A stretch of 25,072 nucleotides of DNA from positions 1 through 25,072 of the forward strand of contig JAHWJK010000009.1 of assembly GCA_019348445.1 (NCBI GenBank). Direction: 5' to 3'. The position numbers and the translations under genes were made by a program. Positions 15,928 to 23,307 of the stretch are shown here, in pieces (within the stretch, counting starts at the first letter, position 1; each line of letters starts with the position of its first letter). The notes beneath the pieces are model-generated. The model worked only from the letters and a program-made list of their open reading frames with translations. It was not told the origin of the DNA and searched no databases. This stretch comes from Actinomycetota bacterium. Lineage in GTDB: Bacteria > Actinomycetota > CADDZG01 > WHSQ01.

Positions 15928-17075
15928 TCAAGGTTGGGATCAACCTGCTCTGGATGATGCCCGGCGTCGTCGGTGGATCGGAGACCTACACGACGCGGCT
16001 CCTGCATGGGTTGAGCGAGCGCGACTCGGATATCGAATACACGCTGTTCGCCCTCCCGCAGTTCGAAGCTGCGCACAAAGAGCTCGCGTCGAAGTTCGAA
16101 GTGTCGTACGCCCCGCTCACCGGGCAATGGAAATCGTTCCGCGTGGCCGGTGAGAACAGCTGGTTGGCTCGCCAAACGCGCAGCCGCGGCATCGACCTCG
16201 TCCACCACGCGGGCGGCGTGATCCCCGTCGTTCGCACGTCGCGGCCGGTCCTGACGATCCACGACCTGCAGTACCTGTTCTATCCGGAGTACTTCACGTG
16301 GCCGAAGCTGCGGTACCTAAAGACGATGATGCCGAGGTCGGCGGAGAATGCGCGGCTGATCCTGACGCCCAGCGAATTCACGCGTCGCACGGTGATCGAA
16401 CGGCTGAACATCGACCCGTCCGTCGTCCGCGCGGTGCCCCATGGGATCTCCCCGCGCGAGGACCCCGTCGAACATTCCGACGTGAGGGAACGTTTCGATA
16501 TCGGCGGCCCCTTCTTCCTGTACCCCGCGGCGACATACCCGCACAAGAACCACCTCACGCTGCTGGAGGCATTCGCGCGACTGCGAAACGTGCACGCAGA
16601 CGCGTATCTCGTGCTCACAGGCGCGGCCGCGCACAAAGAATGGGTGATCGCGAAGCAGATGGGCGAACGGATCCGCGGCGAGATCGCTCGCCTGGACCTG
16701 GAGAGCCATGTGAGGCCGCTCGGCTACGTCGCGTCGCGCGACTTGGATGCCCTTTACCAAGAGGCGGTCGCAGTGACGATGGTGTCGCGTTTCGAAGGCT
16801 TCGGAGCTCCGATCCTCGAAGCGATGGGCCGAGGATGCCCGGTCATCGGCTCGAACTCCACCGCGATCCCCGAGGTCATCGCGGATGCCGGGATCCTGTG
16901 CTCACCCGACAACCCCGACGAATGGTGTGAGGCGATGTCGGTGCTCATCGAGGATGAAGAACGACGAACGCAGCTCGCGAAGGCCGGCCATGAGCGCGCT
17001 GCCGAGTTCACCTGGTCGCGCTCGGCCGACATCCTCGAAGAGTCTTATCGCTCGGTGATGGAGACGACGCTATGA
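15924..17075 (+). CDS. GT4-family glycosyltransferase (second of three)
   Basis: 383 residues. The ATG at 15924 overlaps the preceding stop by 4 bp; an upstream in-frame ATG at 15888 lies inside the previous gene and is not favoured. MIKVGINLLWMMPGVVGGSETY is the usual GT4 opening with a GG acceptor loop. VDLVHHAGGVIPV and LTIHDLQYLFYPEYF follow. The donor half has FFLYPAATYPHKNHLTLLEA, and the EX7E motif is FEGFGAPILEAM. The ending AAEFTWSRSADILEESY is like the other GT4 members here. It resembles mannosyltransferases of O-antigen-like polymer assembly (WbdB/MtfB-like), but I cannot assign the linkage. Its stop overlaps the next start (ATGA). Confidence 0.92.
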   Translation: MIKVGINLLWMMPGVVGGSETYTTRLLHGLSERDSDIEYTLFALPQFEAAHKELASKFEVSYAPLTGQWKSFRVAGENSWLARQTRSRGIDLVHHAGGVIPVVRTSRPVLTIHDLQYLFYPEYFTWPKLRYLKTMMPRSAENARLILTPSEFTRRTVIERLNIDPSVVRAVPHGISPREDPVEHSDVRERFDIGGPFFLYPAATYPHKNHLTLLEAFARLRNVHADAYLVLTGAAAHKEWVIAKQMGERIRGEIARLDLESHVRPLGYVASRDLDALYQEAVAVTMVSRFEGFGAPILEAMGRGCPVIGSNSTAIPEVIADAGILCSPDNPDEWCEAMSVLIEDEERRTQLAKAGHERAAEFTWSRSADILEESYRSVMETTL

Positions 17076-18292
17076 GGATCATCTACGTGGTGCCTCACTT
17101 CGCGCCGGACGTAGCTCCGACCGGCGCGCTCGCAACACAACTGGTCGCCGAGTGGGCCACGCGCGGCCACACGATCGAGGTGATCACGTCGTTCCCCTGG
17201 TACCGCGAGCATCGGATCGAAGCCGGTTACGAGGGACGGCTCGTTCGTCATGAGGACACGCCATGGGGACGCATCTCGCGACTGCACCCGTTCCCGACCA
17301 CCGACAAGCAGAACCTAAGTCGTCGCGCGCTCTCCTTCGGAGGCTTCTCGGCGATGGCTACCGCAGTGGGGCTCAAGGGGCCCGACGCCGACGTCGTCGT
17401 CGCGATGTCGCCTCCGCTGACGCTGGGGCTTACGGGATGGGCCATAGCGAAGGCCCGCCGCGCGCGCTTCGTGTTCAACGTCCAGGACATCTTTCCGGAT
17501 GTCGCCGTCGAGATAGGTGCGATACGCAACAAGTTGGTGATCAGAGGAGCCGCGGCGCTCGAGAAGTTGTGCTACCGCGCCGCCGATGCCGTGACCGTCC
17601 TGTCACAAGACCTGGCACGCAACGTGCGCGCGAAGTCGCCGGACGCCGGAAAAGTGCACGTGATCCCCAACTTCGTCGACACGACGGCGATCCAGCCGTC
17701 GGACAAAGACAACCGCTACCGCCGCGAGTTTGGCCTCATCGGAAAGACCGTCGTGATGTACGCCGGCAACGTCGGGCTCTCTCAATCACTCGACGTGGTG
17801 CTCGAGGCCGCCGCGGCGCTGTCGTACGAGGAGGACCTCGTCTTCGTGATCAACGGTCACGGAGCGAACCGGGAGACGCTCGAGGCGAAGGCGCGCGGTC
17901 TGGACAACATCAGGTTCATCGACTTCCAACCCGCAGAACGGTTGCCGGAGGTACTCGCCGCCGCAGACGTCCACCTCATCCCCTTGCGAAGTGGCCTCGC
18001 GAGCAGCAGCTTCCCTTCGAAGACGTACGCGATCCTCGCGGCCGGTCGGCCCGTGATCGCGAGCATCGACCAGGGAACCGAGATCGCAGAAGTCATCGAC
18101 CGCGCGGGCGCAGGCGTGACGACACCACCAGACGACGCCGAAGCGCTGACGAAGGCGATCCGGCGGATGCTCGACTCTCTCGCCGAGGCGGAAGCGATGG
18201 GCGCCAACGGACGTGCCTATGTCGAACGCTACGTCTCCCCCGCCGCCGTGGCCGAGGCGTACGAAGGTCTATTCAGAAGACTCCAGACGTAA
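17072..18292 (+). CDS. WbuB-like GT4 glycosyltransferase (third of three)
   Basis: 406 residues. It begins MRIIYVVPHFAPDVAPTGAL, the pattern of the WbuB/fucosamine-transferase subgroup with a long N-terminal loop. VVVAMSPPLTLGLTGW and FNVQDIFPDVAVEIGAI are further subgroup blocks. In the donor half, VMYAGNVGLSQSLDVVLEA starts the nucleotide-binding domain, and where other GT4 enzymes have EX7E this one has SSSFPSKTYAILAAGRPVIA, keeping the fold but not the first glutamate. That is usual in this subgroup. WbuB transfers N-acetyl-L-fucosamine in E. coli, so a deoxyhexose donor made by the nearby Fcl-like enzyme is reasonable but unproven. The last 24 nt overlap the end of the convergent hydrolase gene. 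Confidence 0.92.
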   Translation: MRIIYVVPHFAPDVAPTGALATQLVAEWATRGHTIEVITSFPWYREHRIEAGYEGRLVRHEDTPWGRISRLHPFPTTDKQNLSRRALSFGGFSAMATAVGLKGPDADVVVAMSPPLTLGLTGWAIAKARRARFVFNVQDIFPDVAVEIGAIRNKLVIRGAAALEKLCYRAADAVTVLSQDLARNVRAKSPDAGKVHVIPNFVDTTAIQPSDKDNRYRREFGLIGKTVVMYAGNVGLSQSLDVVLEAAAALSYEEDLVFVINGHGANRETLEAKARGLDNIRFIDFQPAERLPEVLAAADVHLIPLRSGLASSSFPSKTYAILAAGRPVIASIDQGTEIAEVIDRAGAGVTTPPDDAEALTKAIRRMLDSLAEAEAMGANGRAYVERYVSPAAVAEAYEGLFRRLQT

Positions 18293-18934
18293 GACCTCGG
18301 AGACGAACCCGGCGACCTCCTCTACCCACGCCGGATCGATCGTGTGCGGCATCGGCGATTCCTGGTACCTCACGTCCGCGCCCGCTTCCTCGAGGGTCTC
18401 TTTGGCCTTCCGACCCCAGTCGACCTCGATCATCGAATCGTAAGTACCGTGCCCGATCGCGACCGGATAGCCCTCGAGACCTTCGAGGTCAAGCTCGAAG
18501 CCGTCGACGGTAGGGATGAACCCGCTGAATGTAGCGAGCAGTGCCGGACGCGGTCGCCCGGCGCCGAGGCTCAGCGCGTAGCTCATGGCTGCTCCTTGCG
18601 AGAAACCTCCGACGACTACACGTTCGTGAGTGAACCCGTTGCTCAAGACGAAATCGTCGAACCATTTCTTCAATCGTTCGTAGGTTTCAAGGAACGTCGA
18701 TCGGTCGGGAGAACCGACGCGTGCAAGCCGGTACCAATGAGCTCCGCCCGGCGGAAACGACAGCGGCCCGCGCGGCGTCACGCCTAGGAGACGCCGTTCG
18801 GGATCGAGCATGTCGAGAAGCGGAAAGAGATCCGACTCATCCGCACCACGACCGTGCAACAGCACCAACGCACCGGCAGGGTCTCCGTCTGATTCCCGTA
18901 ACCGGTATGCGAGCGAGTCACCGCTTGCAGACAT
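18269..18934 (-). CDS. Phospholipase/carboxylesterase-type alpha/beta hydrolase
   Basis: 221 residues. LVLLHGRGADESDLF (about 23-37) gives the oxyanion loop, GGFSQGAAMSYAL (109-121) holds the nucleophile Ser112, GHGTYDSMIEV supplies Asp166, and PMPHTI gives His197. This is the order of the YpfH/acyl-protein thioesterase-like family (phospholipase/carboxylesterase). No signal peptide is visible, so it is probably cytoplasmic. The substrate is unknown; a small ester or acyl thioester is likely. I chose the ATG at 18934 over 18943 because AGGAG ends 9 nt before it. The start lies inside the end of the LytR-type gene (17-nt overlap), so the two are co-transcribed. Its 3' end overlaps the convergent GT4 gene by 24 nt. 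Confidence 0.9.
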   Translation of the reverse strand: MSASGDSLAYRLRESDGDPAGALVLLHGRGADESDLFPLLDMLDPERRLLGVTPRGPLSFPPGGAHWYRLARVGSPDRSTFLETYERLKKWFDDFVLSNGFTHERVVVGGFSQGAAMSYALSLGAGRPRPALLATFSGFIPTVDGFELDLEGLEGYPVAIGHGTYDSMIEVDWGRKAKETLEEAGADVRYQESPMPHTIDPAWVEEVAGFVSEVLRLESSE

Positions 18935-20342
18935 CCGGCACATCTCCTGGTTTGGGTATCGGGATCGGCACGATGTTCACCAGCTGGCGCGTCTCGAAAC
19001 GCGTCCCGACCGTCACCTCGACGTCTAATCCCGCCCCGGTCTTCCCACTTTCCATCTGCGCGTTCGGGATCGCGGCAGCAACGAGTTCCGCCAACTTCCT
19101 CTCCTCGGGCTCGTATGTGATCACGGTGTCCTTGTAGCCGGTCTTCAGTGCATCGGCTATCTCGACGATGTCGACGGGGCCGGTCGCGACGTCGGTAGCT
19201 TCCTCCAAGTCGGCGGCGGCTTCGCTCGCGGTGCCGTCGACGCCGGTGCCGTTGTAGACGGCCACCCTCACCGTGGACGGTTCGATATTCGTCACGCCGT
19301 CGACCTCAGCGGGCGATTCGTTGTCGGCGATCGCTTCGAACATCACCTCTGCCGCCACCGGGTCGTACTCCACCGTCGATATCCCGTTAACGTTTCCGAT
19401 GCCGTGGTTCGGCACGATGTAGGCCTCGAAACGCTCCGGCTCGAAGCCGCGCAACGTCTCGGCGAGCTTCTTGATCCCGTTGAGCGTGGTGTGTTGATCC
19501 GTCCGCAGGTTCTTACCCGCGATCTCCGCTAGCTCGACGATGCGGCCGGGGTTCAGCAACGTCGAGGTGGACGTGACCTTGTTGAGCGCAGCCGCGACGA
19601 ACTTCTGCTGGTTCTGGATGCGAGCGAAGTCACCAGTCTCGAAGTTGCGTGACCGGACGAACCGGATCGCGCGGTCCCCGTCGAAGTGGACCATCCCGAC
19701 CTCGTCCTCGGTCACCTCGATCCCGGTGTTCGGGTCGAACGGGATCGCTTCCGCGATGCAGATGTCGACTCCACCGATCGCATCGACGACGTCGCGGAAG
19801 CCTGCGATGTTGACCTGGACGTACTTGTTGATCGGCAAACCGGTGAGCTCTTTGACCGTCTCGACGAGTCGCTCGGGGCCCCCCATCAGAGCGGCGTTGA
19901 TCTTGTCCTCGCCGAGCTCCGGGATCGGCACCCACAGGTCGCGCGGGAACTGGACCATGATCACGTGATCGTTCGCGGGATCGATGTGGGCCAGGATCAC
20001 GGTGTCGGCCCGCTCGCCTCCGACGGCTTGCGCGCCCAGCTCCACTTGCTCCTCTTCCGTCAGTCCCTCTCTCGAATCGGACCCGACGAGCAGAACGTTG
20101 AACGGTTCGGCCTCGTCGGCCGGGTCCACGCCACCGACGGACTCCTGGATCGCCCCCTGGGTCTTGTAGTAGAGCCACACGCCGTAGCCACCGCCCACGA
20201 CGAACACGATGAGGAGCCCCAACGCGACCCACTGCCACCAATGGCGCATGTGTTTCTTCTCTCGCTCTTTGTAGCTCTTGACGATCCCCGAATAGCGCGT
20301 GGACGCGAACGGGTCGGGGTCTCGACGAAAGAGTCTGCGCAT
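18918..20342 (-). CDS. LytR-CpsA-Psr family glycopolymer transferase with LytR_C domain
   Basis: 474 residues. A basic cytoplasmic tail (1-34) is followed by one membrane helix (about 36-59), so the catalytic part is extracellular. The LCP domain spans about 80-260: LLVGSDSRE with Asp89, GGERADTVIL with Arg111 and Asp113, FPRDLWVPIP with Arg134, DKINAAL, and RFVRSRNFETGDFARIQNQQ with the arginines that bind the pyrophosphate lipid. These enzymes move undecaprenyl-linked glycopolymers onto peptidoglycan (or arabinogalactan in mycobacteria). The C-terminal VAVYNGTGVDG...Y block (about 355-450) is a LytR_C domain. It is the natural partner of the glycan locus at 9475-18292. A GATAAT box lies 10 nt before the ATG, and no ribosome binding site is seen. 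It may also be read through from the DUF2007 gene, 45 nt upstream. Confidence 0.95.
   Translation of the reverse strand: MRRLFRRDPDPFASTRYSGIVKSYKEREKKHMRHWWQWVALGLLIVFVVGGGYGVWLYYKTQGAIQESVGGVDPADEAEPFNVLLVGSDSREGLTEEEQVELGAQAVGGERADTVILAHIDPANDHVIMVQFPRDLWVPIPELGEDKINAALMGGPERLVETVKELTGLPINKYVQVNIAGFRDVVDAIGGVDICIAEAIPFDPNTGIEVTEDEVGMVHFDGDRAIRFVRSRNFETGDFARIQNQQKFVAAALNKVTSTSTLLNPGRIVELAEIAGKNLRTDQHTTLNGIKKLAETLRGFEPERFEAYIVPNHGIGNVNGISTVEYDPVAAEVMFEAIADNESPAEVDGVTNIEPSTVRVAVYNGTGVDGTASEAAADLEEATDVATGPVDIVEIADALKTGYKDTVITYEPEERKLAELVAAAIPNAQMESGKTGAGLDVEVTVGTRFETRQLVNIVPIPIPKPGDVPDVCKR
18944..18948 (-). promoter_or_regulatory. Ribosome binding site deciding the hydrolase start
   Basis: AGGAG on the minus strand directly abuts an ATG at 18943 and lies 9 nt before the ATG at 18934, so the second is the workable start. 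The site is inside the LytR-type coding sequence. Confidence 0.6.
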
Positions 20343-20352
20343 GGCGTTGCCG

Positions 20353-20358
20353 ATTATC
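20353..20358 (-). promoter_or_regulatory. Putative -10 box of the LytR-type gene
   Basis: GATAAT on the minus strand (5/6 match to TATAAT) lies 10 nt before the ATG. A perfect TTGACA at 20374-20369 is only 10 nt upstream, which is too close for a normal -35, so only the -10 element is proposed. Confidence 0.3.
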
Positions 20359-20387
20359 GGGTGTGTCGTGTCAAGGAACGGTAAAGA

Positions 20388-20849
20388 TCAGCGTTGTTCG
20401 CACAGAGCGGGAAGCTGACACGCGGATCCGTTCCAGCGAGTGACCTGGCTGAGCACCAAGACGCTCAATGCAGCGCCGAGAAGGATGGCGGTGATCCACC
20501 ACACGATCCGAAGCGGCCCCTGCAACTCTGCCGCCTGGCCTGCCACTCGGTCGGCCGACGGACCTTCGTAGGAGATCTCGGCGAGTACGACCTTCGCGTC
20601 GTCGAGGTCGACCTTCTTGACGAGGATCGAGACCGGGGCCCACGGGTTCGAACCCCCGTACATCCATGCGCCCGGCGCACTGACGTCTTTCATCGAGCGG
20701 CTTTCGATCCCGGCTTCGGCGAGGCGGCCGGCCAGGAGGTGCGCGTCGATGTCGTGGCGCGCCTTGATCAATTCGACCCACCCGGATCCACCGCTTCCTC
20801 CGAAGTGCTCGTGCAGATCGGGCGGTGAGAGGTCTATCACCGTAGGCAT
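20388..20849 (-). CDS. DUF2007-like signal-transducing domain with a C-terminal membrane helix
   Basis: 153 residues. The segment from about 20 to 85 (GWVELIKARHDIDAHLLAGRL, then AGIESRSMKD and PVSILVKKVDLDDAKVVLAE) has the alpha/beta pattern of DUF2007, described as a putative prokaryotic signal-transducing or PII-like domain. Residues about 110-133 form one membrane helix, followed by a short tail with two cysteines. The domain would face the cytoplasm with the tail outside. Its ATG follows the acyl-CoA dehydrogenase stop without any gap (TAG then ATG), so it is translated from the same mRNA. No ligand or partner can be named. The family call rests on remembered sequence character. Confidence 0.78.
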   Translation of the reverse strand: MPTVIDLSPPDLHEHFGGSGGSGWVELIKARHDIDAHLLAGRLAEAGIESRSMKDVSAPGAWMYGGSNPWAPVSILVKKVDLDDAKVVLAEISYEGPSADRVAGQAAELQGPLRIVWWITAILLGAALSVLVLSQVTRWNGSACQLPALCEQR

Positions 20850-22019
20850 CTACAGCCTTCCGAAGATGCTGCGGGCGATCACCATCCGCTGGATCTGGTT
20901 CGTGCCTTCGTAGATCTGCGTGATCTTGGCGTCGCGCATGAAGCGTTCGACCGGGTACTCGCGGATATATCCGTAGCCGCCCAACGCCTGTACGCAATCG
21001 GTCGTGACCGACATCGCAACATCGGACGCGTAGCACTTCGCGATCGCCGCCCAATAAGAGACGTCCTTGGCATCGTGATCGACCGCGGTCGCAGCCTTGT
21101 AAACGGCCATGCGCGCGGTTTCGATCTTCATGGCCATATCCGCAAACATGAACTGCATGCCCTGGAAACCCGCGATCGGCCTCCCAAACTGCTCACGCTC
21201 CCGGCAGTAGCCCACCGCGAAATCGAAAGCACCCTGAGCTATCCCGAGCGCCTGCGCTGCCACGGTGGGGCGAGAGAAATCCAACGTCCTCATCGCGAGA
21301 CGGAAGCCGCCGTTGACCTCGCCGATGACGTTCTCCTCCGGAACGCGGACGTTGTCGAGGATCACTTCGCGCGTCGGCGACCCACGGATGCCCATCTTGT
21401 CTTCCTTGCGACCGAGCGAGAACCCGTCCATGTCCTTCGTCACGAGGAACGCGGTGATGTTCTTCCCCTTCGCGCCTTCGGGATCGGTCACGGCGAAATA
21501 GGTGTAGAGGTCGGATGCCCCGGCCCCCGTGATGAACCTTTTGGATCCCGTCACGACCCAGTCGCTGCCGTCCCTCACCGCCTTGCTTCTCATCGCGGCG
21601 GCGTCGGAGCCCGAACCGGGTTCGGTGAGGCAGTACGACATCCGGTGGTCGCCGTTGGTGATGCCGGTGCACACGAGTTTCTTCTGCTCGTCGGTGCCGG
21701 CGAGCAGGATGGGGATCGCGCCCAGCTTGTTGACCGCAGGGATCAGCGAGACCCCGGCGCAGACGCGCGAGAGCTCCTCGACCAGGATGCAGATCTCGAC
21801 CGCGCCGCCTCCGGCTCCCCCGTACTCCTCCGGATACGAGACACCGGCGAACCCGTTCTTGACGAGAGCTTCGTCGACGTCCCACGGGTATTCGTCGGCT
21901 TCGTCGATCTCCTGAGCGCGGGGGGCGATCTTGTCCTCGGCGAGTTGACGGACGCTGCGACGGAACTCCTGCTGTTCTTCCGTCAGCGTGAAGCTGAGAC
22001 CTTCGCTCATCGAGCGCAT
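20850..22019 (-). CDS. Acyl-CoA dehydrogenase (FadE-type)
   Basis: 389 residues from the ATG at 22019 (MRSMSEGLSFTLTEEQ). The frame continues to 22091, but that part overlaps the divergent GT4 gene, and GGGGA lies about 5 nt before the chosen ATG. This FAD flavoprotein oxidises acyl-CoA to trans-2-enoyl-CoA. The N-terminal helical domain begins at TEEQQEFRRSVRQLAED. YCLTEPGSGSDAAAM is the FAD/substrate signature, and REREQFGRPIAGFQ and ALGGYGYIREYPVERFMRD form the C-terminal helical domain. The catalytic base is Glu371 in IYEGTNQIQR, the position used by short- and medium-chain enzymes. Mtb FadE25 (Rv3274c) lies in a comparable neighbourhood. Role: fatty-acid or branched acyl degradation; the exact chain is unknown. 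Confidence 0.95.
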   Translation of the reverse strand: MRSMSEGLSFTLTEEQQEFRRSVRQLAEDKIAPRAQEIDEADEYPWDVDEALVKNGFAGVSYPEEYGGAGGGAVEICILVEELSRVCAGVSLIPAVNKLGAIPILLAGTDEQKKLVCTGITNGDHRMSYCLTEPGSGSDAAAMRSKAVRDGSDWVVTGSKRFITGAGASDLYTYFAVTDPEGAKGKNITAFLVTKDMDGFSLGRKEDKMGIRGSPTREVILDNVRVPEENVIGEVNGGFRLAMRTLDFSRPTVAAQALGIAQGAFDFAVGYCREREQFGRPIAGFQGMQFMFADMAMKIETARMAVYKAATAVDHDAKDVSYWAAIAKCYASDVAMSVTTDCVQALGGYGYIREYPVERFMRDAKITQIYEGTNQIQRMVIARSIFGRL

Positions 22020-22053
22020 GCTATCCCCGCGCTTGTCGTAAGACGGCCGCAAG

Positions 22054-22059
22054 TAGGCT
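22054..22059 (+). promoter_or_regulatory. Putative -10 box of the GT4-methyltransferase-barrel cassette
   Basis: TAGGCT is followed by 9 nt and the ATG at 22069. TTGTCG at 22033-22038, 15 nt upstream, may be a -35. No Shine-Dalgarno sequence is visible, so the message would be nearly leaderless. Confidence 0.38.
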
Positions 22060-22068
22060 CTGCGGCCC

Positions 22069-23307
22069 ATGTCCCAACGTCCTTTGCGCATCGCGCTGTT
22101 GTCCTATCGCGGCAACCCGCACTCCGGGGGCCAGGGCATCTACGTCCGGTACCTCAGCAAGGCGCTCGTGGACCTCGGTCACGACGTCGAGGTGTTCTCC
22201 GGTCAGCCTTATCCGTCACTGCACGAAGATGTCCGCCTGACGAAGGTCGCGAGCCTGGACCTCTACCGATCCGACGATCCGTTCCGTCGTCCTGCTCGCT
22301 CCGAGTTCCGCGACGCGATCGACGTCGCCGAGTACGGCTTGATGTGTCTCGCGTCGTATCCGGAGCCACTGACGTTCAGTCTGCGCGTCGCGCGGGAGCT
22401 GGCTAAGCGGGTCGGTGAGTTCGACGTCGTACACGACAACCAGTCTCTCGGCTACGGACTTCTGCGGCTTCAACACGTCGTGCCCGTCGTAGCAACGATC
22501 CATCACCCTTGCTCCATCGATCGCACGATGGCGGTCGCGAACGCGAGCGGGTGGGCGAAGAAGATGACGCTGCGGCGCTGGTATGGATTCACCAAGATGC
22601 AGGCGCGCGTTGCACGTCGTCTCTCGCGAATCGTGACGGTGTCGAGCGCGTCCAAAGACGACATCATCCGCGAGTTCGGTGTCCCGACCGACAACATCAC
22701 GGTGGTTCACAACGGCGTTGACACGCAACTGTTCCGACCGCTTTCGGAGATCCGTCGCATACCGGGGCGCGTCGTGACGACCGCGAGCAGCGATCTGCCA
22801 CTGAAAGGCCTCGTCCATCTCATCGAGGCAATAGCCAAAGTGAGAACCGAGCGCGACGTGTCGCTGGTCGTCATCGGCAAACGCAAGCCGCGCGGTCCCA
22901 TCGCCGACGCGATCCGCCGGTTCGACCTGGAGGGAGTGGTCGCGTTCAAGACCGATATCGACGACCTCGGGATCGTCGAGGAGTACGCGCGCGCCGAGGT
23001 CGCCGTGGTGCCATCGCTCTACGAGGGATTCTCGTTGCCGGCGATCGAGGCGATGTCATGCGGTGTCGGACTCGTCACGACTACCGGTGGAGCTCTTCCC
23101 GAGGTAGTCGGACCCGCCGGCCATTGCTCGCTTCACGTGGAGCCCGGCGACGCCGGCGCGATGGCCACCGCGATCATTCGCCTTCTCGACGATCCGGCGC
23201 TTCGCGGTGCGCTCGGTGAGCGCGGTCGCGAACGAGCAAAGAGTCGCTATACGTGGCGTGCCGCGGCACAGCGAACGGTCCAGGAATACGAGGCCGTTCG
23301 GTGCTAA
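22069..23307 (+). CDS. GT4-family glycosyltransferase of the three-gene cassette
   Basis: 412 residues. The opening RPLRIALLSYRGNPHSGGQG with IYVRYLSKALVDLGHDVEVF is a typical GT4 N-terminal half. FDVVHDNQSLGYGLL and VATIHHPCSIDR follow. The donor half begins near VVTTASSDLPLKGLVHLIEAIA, and the EX7E motif is YEGFSLPAIEAM, followed by TTTGGALPEVVG. It ends with SRYTWRAAAQRTVQEYEA. It differs from the other GT4 proteins here in its N-terminal half and in the long insert after DVEVFSG (PYPSLHEDVRLTKV onward). It recalls mycobacterial Rv0225, which lies beside the methyltransferase Rv0224c. Its TAA overlaps the methyltransferase start. Donor and acceptor are unknown. Confidence 0.92.
   Translation: MSQRPLRIALLSYRGNPHSGGQGIYVRYLSKALVDLGHDVEVFSGQPYPSLHEDVRLTKVASLDLYRSDDPFRRPARSEFRDAIDVAEYGLMCLASYPEPLTFSLRVARELAKRVGEFDVVHDNQSLGYGLLRLQHVVPVVATIHHPCSIDRTMAVANASGWAKKMTLRRWYGFTKMQARVARRLSRIVTVSSASKDDIIREFGVPTDNITVVHNGVDTQLFRPLSEIRRIPGRVVTTASSDLPLKGLVHLIEAIAKVRTERDVSLVVIGKRKPRGPIADAIRRFDLEGVVAFKTDIDDLGIVEEYARAEVAVVPSLYEGFSLPAIEAMSCGVGLVTTTGGALPEVVGPAGHCSLHVEPGDAGAMATAIIRLLDDPALRGALGERGRERAKSRYTWRAAAQRTVQEYEAVRC

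Noticed and set aside
17263..18513. Plus-strand ORF of 416 codons
   Set aside because: It is an arginine-rich shadow of the WbuB-like GT and runs across the convergent hydrolase.
20369..20374. Perfect TTGACA upstream of the LytR-type gene as a -35 box
   Set aside because: It is only 10 nt from the GATAAT box, too short for a sigma-70-type promoter, and no -10 is present at 16-18 nt.
20644..20655. GGGTTCGAACCC resembling a tRNA T-arm
   Set aside because: It lies inside the DUF2007 gene, encoding the GGSNPW region, and no acceptor, D or anticodon stem could be built around it.
21075..22406. Plus-strand ORF of 443 codons
   Set aside because: It is antisense to the acyl-CoA dehydrogenase and out of frame with the GT4 gene at 22069. 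No motif was recognised.
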